10,440 nt of DNA from Planctomycetota bacterium (lineage in GTDB: Bacteria; Planctomycetota; Phycisphaerae; UBA1845; CAIVHJ01). A program made the translations under genes and the position numbers. The stretch is from assembly GCA_022565195.1 (NCBI GenBank), contig JADFJZ010000012.1, positions 1-10,440 on the forward strand. The letters run 5' to 3'. Numbering within the stretch: the stretch's first letter is position 1; each line of letters begins with the position of its first letter. This document shows, in pieces, positions 1-4,777 of the stretch. A model generated the notes under the pieces. The model saw only the letters and a program-made list of their open reading frames with translations. It did no database searches and had not been told where the DNA came from.

Positions 1-2
1 CC

Positions 3-290
3 GTCGCGACTTACATTGGTTGGGGTTGCCGCTGGGGTTCGCAGGGCGCAGCCTGCTACACGGCTCGCGTCCGCCGCGGCGTGGAACTTGGGGTCGGGGA
101 TCATCGGGTAGTCATCAGCAGTTTGAACCCGCAGAGGCTCAAAGAGGCATTGCAGCCCGGCGAAGTTGCCGCCGACGATCGACCGGAGTATCGGCGGGTC
201 AAGCTGAACATGGCCCGCAGGCGTCGGATTGCGGCGCATCAGAACTGGGGGATATTGGATCCACAGAAAATGCGTGCGATGAGTGCCTAG
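3..290 (+). CDS. C-terminal part of an unrecognised protein (5' end outside window)
   Basis: The frame is open from the first in-frame base (position 3) to a TAG at 288-290, giving 95 residues without an interruption. Its composition is protein-like: an aromatic/Gly/Cys start, a segment reading RVVISSLNPQRLKEAL, then a basic stretch (MARRRRIAAHQNWG) and a short tail. A GTG at 81 could begin a 69-residue protein, but the open frame upstream argues for a longer gene running in from the left. A hairpin follows at 349-388. I do not recognise the family. The overlapping frame starting at 20 is Arg/Ser/Gly-rich and looks like a shadow. Confidence 0.45.
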   Translation, partial: VATYIGWGCRWGSQGAACYTARVRRGVELGVGDHRVVISSLNPQRLKEALQPGEVAADDRPEYRRVKLNMARRRRIAAHQNWGILDPQKMRAMSA

Positions 291-348
291 GGGCGACCTA
301 ACCCCGGCGGCACACCCCGCGCAAGCGACATATTCACTTTGCTCACCA

Positions 349-388
349 GGGCGCCTCCGTGACCTCCTTTGTGACCACGGGGGCGCTC
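349..388 (+). terminator. Possible terminator hairpin after the upstream gene
   Basis: The 13-base arms 349-361 and 376-388 pair along their full length if two G-U wobbles are allowed, around a 14-base loop. The stem is GC-rich and lies between the stop at 290 and mnmE. The downstream tract (CTTCCATTTACC) is only weakly T-rich, so intrinsic termination is plausible but not certain. It could instead be an RNA structure upstream of mnmE. Confidence 0.35.
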
Positions 389-395
389 CTTCCAT

Positions 396-425
396 TTACC
401 CATCACTTGCACTTGGGACTATAGT
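396..425 (+). promoter_or_regulatory. Weak candidate promoter for mnmE
   Basis: TATAGT at 420-425 matches the sigma70 -10 box at 5 of 6 positions and lies 64 bases before the mnmE start, just after the hairpin at 349-388. No good -35 box stands at the right distance (TTACCC at 396-401 is the closest, 18-base spacer). This is a guess based on position and the -10 match. Confidence 0.25.
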
Positions 426-489
426 ATCTGCATCGCGAAACAGATTCCCTTCAGTCTGATTCCGGATCGTCGGAGTCGGCGCGGGCGCA

Positions 490-1902
490 ATGATGCTGGA
501 CAAGCTGGACGACACGATTGTTGCGGTGAGCACGCCCCAGGGCCGGGGGCAGCGCGGGATTGTGCGCCTGAGCGGTCCGCAGTCGCTCGCCATCGCCACG
601 AAGATGTTTCGGCCGGACAATGAAGCGCGCTTGCAGGAGCAAGGCGCGAATGTCCGGATCTCAGGCCGGGCTGCGCTTCAGGACGACGACTTCGTACTCC
701 CCGCTGAGCTGTTCGTCTTTTATGCGCCCCGCAGTTACACGCGCGAGAATGTCGTCGAATTACACACCGTCGGCGCGCCCGCAGTACTTACATTGGTCGT
801 TGATCGAGCCGTAGCATTGGGGGCGCGGCTGGCGGATCCCGGTGAGTTTACCGCTCGTGCTTTCTTTCATGGTGCGATGGACTTGACCCAGGTCGAAGGC
901 GTCGCGGCGCTGATTCAGGCGCGGTCGGACTTGCAGCTCCGGGCGGCGCATGAATGGCTCGACGGCCACTTGGCGTCCGATGTGCGTGAAATCCGGGAGG
1001 AGTTGGCGGATCTGCTCTCACGGGTCGAAGCGGAGATCGACTTCGCCGATGAACCCACGCAGTTTATTCAGGCTGACGAACTGCAGCGCGGGTTGGACGG
1101 CATGGTGGGACGATTGACGGAGTTGCTGCGCGATTCCGGCGCCTGTGAGCGTGTGAACTATCTGCCTCGGGTCATGCTCATCGGCGTGCCGAACGCCGGC
1201 AAGAGCACGCTCATGAACCGCCTGTCGGGAGTGAATCGGGCGGTGTGTTCTCCGATCGCGGGGACCACTCGCGACTTCCTGAGCGCCGTCGTCGAACTGC
1301 CCAGCGGCGAAATTGAACTGCTGGATACGGCCGGAATTGGGACGAAATTGGAAAAAATGGAAAAATTTTCAAAAATTTTTCTCGATCGTGAAATTCCTCA
1401 CGTGGATCTTGTCTGCCATCTGTTAGATCTGACTCAACTCCCGCTTGAGAAGCAGGTTCTATCCGCAGTTCTATCGCGCGGAGGTCCGGTTTTGTGGGTT
1501 GCAAACAAGGCAGACTTGGTCCGCCCCGAAGTGATTGAGCAGGCGCGCGCCGACTTCGAATTTCGTTTCGGTGCGCCGCTGCACGTGGTGAGCGCCACCG
1601 GACCTGAGGGCATTTCATCGTTGCGACGAGCTTTGGAATCGCAACTGTTCTCAAGTGATTATAGTGTTGGTAATCAAAGACTTACGACGAATGCCCGGCA
1701 CCGCGGATCAATCGCGGGCGCGCTCGAGTCACTGCATCGCGCGCGGCAGTGGTGCGGCGCCGGCGCCGATGTCGGCGCGAGCGCCGAACGGCTGGCGTTC
1801 GACCTGCGAAGCGCGCTTGAGGAACTCGGATTGATCTTCGGCCGGGTGACCGCGCAGGAATTGCTGGACCACATCTTCAGTCGCTTCTGCATCGGCAAGT
1901 GA
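490..1902 (+). CDS. mnmE: tRNA uridine-5-carboxymethylaminomethyl modification GTPase MnmE
   Basis: MnmE works with MnmG in the cytoplasm to place an aminomethyl-type group on C5 of the wobble uridine of certain tRNAs, using a folate-derived one-carbon unit and GTP hydrolysis. The N-terminal folate-binding domain opens with DTIVAVSTPQGRG. The inserted G domain shows G1 GVPNAGKST (232-240), GTTRD (258-262), DTAG (279-282), NKAD (339-342) and SATG. The protein ends in the family's FCIGK motif (catalytic Cys467). Length is 470 residues against about 450 usual. By direct alignment to the E. coli protein, Asn235 matches the potassium-binding Asn226, and Glu291 matches the catalytic Glu282. Residues 283-298 (switch II) are Lys/Phe-rich and unlike the usual RxxxDxVExxG pattern. 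The start is ATG 490 or 493: a stop at 457 excludes anything longer, and no good Shine-Dalgarno is seen. MnmG is not in the window. Confidence 0.95.
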   Translation: MMLDKLDDTIVAVSTPQGRGQRGIVRLSGPQSLAIATKMFRPDNEARLQEQGANVRISGRAALQDDDFVLPAELFVFYAPRSYTRENVVELHTVGAPAVLTLVVDRAVALGARLADPGEFTARAFFHGAMDLTQVEGVAALIQARSDLQLRAAHEWLDGHLASDVREIREELADLLSRVEAEIDFADEPTQFIQADELQRGLDGMVGRLTELLRDSGACERVNYLPRVMLIGVPNAGKSTLMNRLSGVNRAVCSPIAGTTRDFLSAVVELPSGEIELLDTAGIGTKLEKMEKFSKIFLDREIPHVDLVCHLLDLTQLPLEKQVLSAVLSRGGPVLWVANKADLVRPEVIEQARADFEFRFGAPLHVVSATGPEGISSLRRALESQLFSSDYSVGNQRLTTNARHRGSIAGALESLHRARQWCGAGADVGASAERLAFDLRSALEELGLIFGRVTAQELLDHIFSRFCIGK

Positions 1903-2042
1903 TCGCGTTTTGCAGTCATCAGGCGCGCTCCGGGCGCGTGCAATCGAAGTTATTGGGCCTTGTTTTGCTCTGGAACGTCATTTTGTTGTATGAAGATAAG
2001 TGAAGGTTGGGGTAAAATCTCTCCGATTCCTGTAGAATCATT

Positions 2043-2071
2043 TTGGCATTACCGGCCGGCGGTTGTATTAT
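2043..2071 (+). promoter_or_regulatory. Sigma70-type promoter upstream of the histone-like gene (distal)
   Basis: TTGGCA (2043-2048) and TATTAT (2066-2071) each match consensus at 5 of 6 positions with an exact 17-base spacer. Predicted start of transcription is near 2078, giving a leader of about 80 bases before the ATG at 2160. Confidence 0.5.
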
Positions 2072-2090
2072 CGCCGTCGCCAGAAAGGTT

Positions 2091-2120
2091 TTGACAAATT
2101 GATGTCGAACGTACTATTGT
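2091..2120 (+). promoter_or_regulatory. Sigma70-type promoter upstream of the histone-like gene (proximal)
   Basis: A perfect TTGACA at 2091-2096 is followed after 18 bases by TATTGT (2115-2120, 4 of 6). TACTAT at 2112-2117 would give a 15-base spacer and is a poorer alternative. With the distal candidate at 2043-2071 this makes a possible tandem promoter pair. Predicted transcription start is near 2127. Confidence 0.5.
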
Positions 2121-2144
2121 TTCTTCAAGCCACGAGCCACAGAA

Positions 2145-2154
2145 AAGGAGGTGA
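2145..2154 (+). promoter_or_regulatory. Strong ribosome binding site fixing the start of the histone-like gene
   Basis: AAGGAGGTGA is complementary to the 16S rRNA 3' end over its whole length. The GGAGG core sits 8 bases before ATG 2160. It fixes the start at 2160: the in-frame GTG at 2151 lies inside the Shine-Dalgarno itself and cannot be the initiator. It is the strongest binding site in the window and suggests high expression. Confidence 0.85.
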
Positions 2155-2159
2155 CTTTC

Positions 2160-2357
2160 ATGGCAAAGAAACGTAAGAAGGCTAAGAAGGCTAAGAAGGC
2201 CAAGAAGACCACGAAGAAGAAGGCCACAAAGAAGAGCAAGAAGACCGCCAAGAAGGCGAAGAAGCGCACGGCCACCAAGAAGAGAAAGAAGGCCACGAAG
2301 AAGAAGACAGCCAAGAAGACCAAGAAGAAGGCTGCCAAGCGGAGAAAGAAGAAGTAA
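2160..2357 (+). CDS. Histone H1-like lysine/alanine-rich nucleoid protein (65 aa)
   Basis: The protein is almost only Lys, Ala, Thr and Arg. It begins MAKKRKKAKKAKKAKK and continues with KKAKK/KKTAKK-type repeats to an RRKKK end. There is no hydrophobic core, so it should be disordered and strongly basic. Proteins of this composition (chlamydial Hc1/Hc2, Bordetella BpH1 and eukaryotic H1 tails) bind and condense DNA. A nucleoid or RNA-binding role is the natural inference but is not shown by any folded domain. The DNA is built from 9-base units of the AAGAAGGCY type (from about 2175), so the gene probably expands and contracts by slippage. It is monocistronic, with two promoter candidates, an excellent binding site and a terminator at 2455-2496. 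The opposite-strand Leu/Phe-rich frames are shadows. Confidence 0.85.
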   Translation: MAKKRKKAKKAKKAKKTTKKKATKKSKKTAKKAKKRTATKKRKKATKKKTAKKTKKKAAKRRKKK

Positions 2358-2422
2358 GAGCCGAACAGACATTGATGATTGCCGGTCATTGAACTTCGAT
2401 GAAGTCCCTGATGCGGTAATCA

Positions 2423-2448
2423 GTTCACATCGAATTTTGATTGTGAAC
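2423..2448. repeat. Short inverted repeat between the histone-like gene and its terminator
   Basis: GTTCACA (2423-2429) and TGTGAAC (2442-2448) are perfect 7-base arms with a 12-base AT-rich loop. It could be a small RNA hairpin stabilising the mRNA 3' end or a binding site. It ends six bases before the terminator stem. Confidence 0.4.
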
Positions 2449-2454
2449 GACGCG

Positions 2455-2496
2455 ATGGAAGGTGCTACTCGCCACGGCGGCACCTTCCATCTTTTT
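2455..2496 (+). terminator. Rho-independent terminator of the histone-like gene
   Basis: An 11-base perfect stem, ATGGAAGGTGC (2455-2465) with GCACCTTCCAT (2480-2490), encloses a 14-base loop. It is followed by CTTTTT (2491-2496). It lies 98 bases after the stop codon and is the clearest intrinsic terminator in the window. Confidence 0.85.
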
Positions 2497-2931
2497 GCGC
2501 GCCCCGCGCGCCGTGCCCGGTCCTCGAGGCCACAGGGGCCGGCCACGCTCAGGCCTCCTCGCGGGCAGCTCCGGACAGGAATCGAGCCTTGCCCAGCCGG
2601 GCGAACCGCGGAATCGCATCACCCGCCCCGCAGACCCAGCGCCCCGCAAGCCGTGTTGTCGCGGCCGGCGTCTGAATGTGGTCGGCGCACGGTCTCGTCT
2701 GGGTGGCATGGGCATCCCAGCCAATGGTCCTTGGACTGCCCACCGGCAAGTCCCGGCGCGCCGGGATGCCCATGCCACCCGACCAATGGTCGTTGGTTTG
2801 GAATCGTCGGCCACGTCAAACACATTCAGACGCCGACCGCTACAACCGCTCAACACGTACCCACGGCGCGCGACGCATGCTCCATCCGCAAAACCAGAGG
2901 GACGGACTGATGGAAGCGAGCGCCGGTGTGC
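2497..2931. other. Intergenic stretch between the convergent histone-like gene and aspS
   Basis: No convincing gene is seen. Several frames stay open on both strands because the DNA is very GC-rich, but their translations are Pro/Arg/Gly-rich, have no binding site, and cross the inverted repeats. The main content is the nested inverted repeat at 2655-2846. No clear terminator for aspS is visible: the TCCATC/GATGGA arms just beyond the aspS stop have a long loop and no T-run. Confidence 0.6.
2655..2846. repeat. Nested inverted repeat element (about 190 bp)
   Basis: The outer 26-base arms (2655-2680 and 2821-2846) match at 24 of 26 positions as inverted copies, including an exact 15-base core (CGGCGTCTGAATGTG). 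Inside them are 18-base perfect inverted arms, GGGTGGCATGGGCATCCC at 2701-2718 and its complement at 2763-2780. A 16-base palindrome, TCCCGGCGCGCCGGGA, sits at 2751-2766. A near-identical 14-base direct repeat, CCAATGGTCSTTGG, occurs at 2721-2734 and 2783-2796. The whole could fold into a long branched hairpin. It does not encode a transposase. It may be a dispersed palindromic or MITE-like element; similar GGTGGCATGGGCATCC strings are familiar to me from planctomycete genomes, but this is recollection and not a search result. Confidence 0.8.
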
Positions 2932-4704
2932 CTACTTGTCCGGCAGCCGGATGTCGATGTGTATGTCCTGCAGTTGGCGCTCGGTGACGACCGAGGGCGC
3001 GCCCATCAGCAAGTCCTGGGCCCGCTGATTCAGCGGGAAGGTGATGACTTCGCGGATGTTGGGCTCGTCGCACAGCAGCATGACGATGCGATCGATGCCC
3101 GGCGCCAGTCCGCCGTGCGGCGGGGCGCCGTAATGGAACGCATTCCACAACGCCGGGAATTTCGTCAGCAGGATATCGCGCGGATAACCGGCGATATCGA
3201 ACGCCCGCTCCATGATTTCGGGCCGATGATTCCGAATCGCGCCGGACGACAATTCAATGCCGTTGCAAACAATGTCATACTGGTAGGCCAGGATGTCGAG
3301 CGGATCCTTGGTGTTGAGCGCCTCGAGCCCGCCCTGCGGCATGGAGAAGGGATTGTGCGAGAAATCGATCTTTTCTTCTTCCTCGTTGTACTCGAACATG
3401 GGGTAATCGACGATCCAGCAGAACGCCACTTTGTCCATCGGGCGCAGATCCAGCGCGATGCCGAGGTAACTGCGCAGTCGGCCCAGAATCTTACACGTCG
3501 GCACGATCTCGCCCGCGCCGAAAAACAGCGCATCGCCCGCCTGGGCGCCGGTCGCTTGCAGTAATTTGAGCTTCATTTTGTCAGAGACGAATTTGGCGAT
3601 GGAGCCCTTCAAGCCGTCCTCGCCGACGGTCAGCCAGGCGAGCCCCTTGGCGCCGTGTTCCTTGACGAACTTCTCGGCATCGTCGAAGAAACGCCGCGGT
3701 CGGGAGGCCTCTCCGGGCACTCTGATGGCCTTTACTACCCCGCCGGAGGCCACGGCGCCGGCGAAGATCTTGAAGTCTGAATCCCGGAATACGTCGCTGA
3801 CATCCTGAATCTCCAGCCCAAACCTCAGATCCGGCTGGTCCGTCCCATAGCGGTGGATCGCATCCCAGTATTTGATCCTCGGAAATGGATCGGTCAGCAG
3901 CTTCTTGTCGGAGAGGTTCTTGAAAATGTCGATCATCAGCCCTTCGACGACCTCGAAAACGTCTTCCTGAGTGACGAAGGCCATTTCGAAGTCGAGCTGG
4001 TAGAACTCGCCGGGGCTGCGGTCGGCCCGGGCATCTTCGTCGCGGAAGCAGGGGGCGATTTGAAAATAGCGATCAAATCCCGAGCACATGATCAATTGCT
4101 TGAACTGCTGCGGCGCCTGCGGCAGGGCGTAAAACCGCCCCGGGTGCAGGCGGCTGGGCACCAGGAAGTCGCGGGCGCCTTCCGGCGATGAGCTGGTCAG
4201 GATCGGCGTGTGGAACTCGATGAAATCGCGGGCGGTCAAATACTGCCGGATGTGCTGGCACAGCCGATGGCGCATGATGATGTTCTGATGGATCTTCTCG
4301 CGGCGCAAATCCAGGAAGCGATGCTTCAAGCGCGTTTCTTCGGGGCAATCTTCCTCGACGCACACTTGGAAGGGCAGCGTGTCGGCGGGCGACTCGACGT
4401 GGACTTCCTCCGCCGCCAGCTCGATCTCACCCGTGGCCAGCGCCTGGTTGACGTTTGACCCTTCGCGGGCCACCACTTTTCCCGTGATCGTCAGAACTGA
4501 TTCGGGTTTGCATCGCGACAGGGTCTCGAAGAACGACGCGTCCGGCTGAACCACGACCTGCGTGATGCCGTAATGATCGCGGAGATCGAGAAACATCAGT
4601 CCGCCGAAGTTCCGCTTGCGGTGCAGCCAGCCCGACAGCCGCACGCTTTGGCCGACGTGATCTTTCCGCAATTCTCCGCATCTGTGGGTTCGAATCGAGT
4701 GCAT
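2932..4704 (-). CDS. aspS: Aspartyl-tRNA synthetase (class II)
   Basis: AspS charges tRNA-Asp (or tRNA-Asp plus tRNA-Asn in the non-discriminating form) with aspartate in the cytoplasm. At 590 residues it is the usual bacterial length. The N-terminal OB-fold anticodon domain (about 1-110) contains GWLHRKRNFGG. The catalytic core has TPEGARDFLVPSR-like and QAPQQFKQ (196-203) segments, motif 2 FRDEDARADR (220-229) and motif 3 GLAPGIDR (532-539), with the bacterial GAD-type insertion at roughly 290-420. RADRSPGEFYQLD and ELSSGAIRNH replace the E. coli forms RADRQPEFTQID and EVGGGSVRIH; I recall the former type from alphaproteobacterial enzymes. The start ATG at 4702-4704 has an AGGAG (4710-4714) five bases upstream. 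It is transcribed from its own promoter behind the ABC gene and is convergent with the histone-like gene. Confidence 0.97.
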   Translation of the reverse strand: MHSIRTHRCGELRKDHVGQSVRLSGWLHRKRNFGGLMFLDLRDHYGITQVVVQPDASFFETLSRCKPESVLTITGKVVAREGSNVNQALATGEIELAAEEVHVESPADTLPFQVCVEEDCPEETRLKHRFLDLRREKIHQNIIMRHRLCQHIRQYLTARDFIEFHTPILTSSSPEGARDFLVPSRLHPGRFYALPQAPQQFKQLIMCSGFDRYFQIAPCFRDEDARADRSPGEFYQLDFEMAFVTQEDVFEVVEGLMIDIFKNLSDKKLLTDPFPRIKYWDAIHRYGTDQPDLRFGLEIQDVSDVFRDSDFKIFAGAVASGGVVKAIRVPGEASRPRRFFDDAEKFVKEHGAKGLAWLTVGEDGLKGSIAKFVSDKMKLKLLQATGAQAGDALFFGAGEIVPTCKILGRLRSYLGIALDLRPMDKVAFCWIVDYPMFEYNEEEEKIDFSHNPFSMPQGGLEALNTKDPLDILAYQYDIVCNGIELSSGAIRNHRPEIMERAFDIAGYPRDILLTKFPALWNAFHYGAPPHGGLAPGIDRIVMLLCDEPNIREVITFPLNQRAQDLLMGAPSVVTERQLQDIHIDIRLPDK

Positions 4705-4735
4705 CGTGGCTCCTGCGTACAGGCTTGGTCTTTGA

Positions 4736-4751
4736 AATCCGTGTGCGGATT
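4736..4751. repeat. Hairpin at the aspS -10 box and transcription start
   Basis: AATCCG (4736-4741) and CGGATT (4746-4751) are perfect 6-base arms with a 4-base loop. The left edge of the -10 box (4749-4754) overlaps one arm. It may form a 5'-end mRNA hairpin, act as an operator, or be the remains of a weak terminator for the ABC gene, though no T-run follows on the minus strand. Confidence 0.4.
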
Positions 4752-4777
4752 ATAAGTGGGGTCCGTCGCCGCGCCTA
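4749..4777 (-). promoter_or_regulatory. Promoter of aspS
   Basis: On the minus strand a perfect TATAAT (4754-4749) lies 17 bases downstream of TAGGCG (4777-4772, 3 of 6). The -35 box overlaps the stop codon of the ABC exporter. The predicted leader is about 38 bases, so aspS need not depend on the upstream operon. Confidence 0.5.

Noticed and set aside
20..301. 93-codon frame starting at 20
   Set aside because: It overlaps the frame open from position 3, is Arg/Ser/Gly-rich, and looks less protein-like. The position-3 frame was preferred.
1355..1381. A/T runs in mnmE as a programmed frameshift site
   Set aside because: The X XXY YYZ heptamer pattern is not in the correct phase relative to the reading frame, and the gene is complete in a single frame.
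1920..1945. GCGCGC hairpin after mnmE as a terminator
   Set aside because: The stem is only about five bases and is not followed by a T-run. No confident terminator for mnmE was found.
2114..2546. Leu/Phe-rich minus-strand frames resembling membrane proteins
   Set aside because: They are antisense to the Lys-rich repeats of the histone-like gene. AAG units read backwards give Leu/Phe runs, so the apparent hydrophobicity is an artefact.
2389..3028. Overlapping open frames on both strands across the inverted repeat (such as 2389-2910, 2462-3028 and minus 2425-2856)
   Set aside because: They are Pro/Arg-rich, have no ribosome binding site, overlap each other and the end of aspS, and owe their content to palindromic repeats such as GWHGHP/GMPMPP strings.
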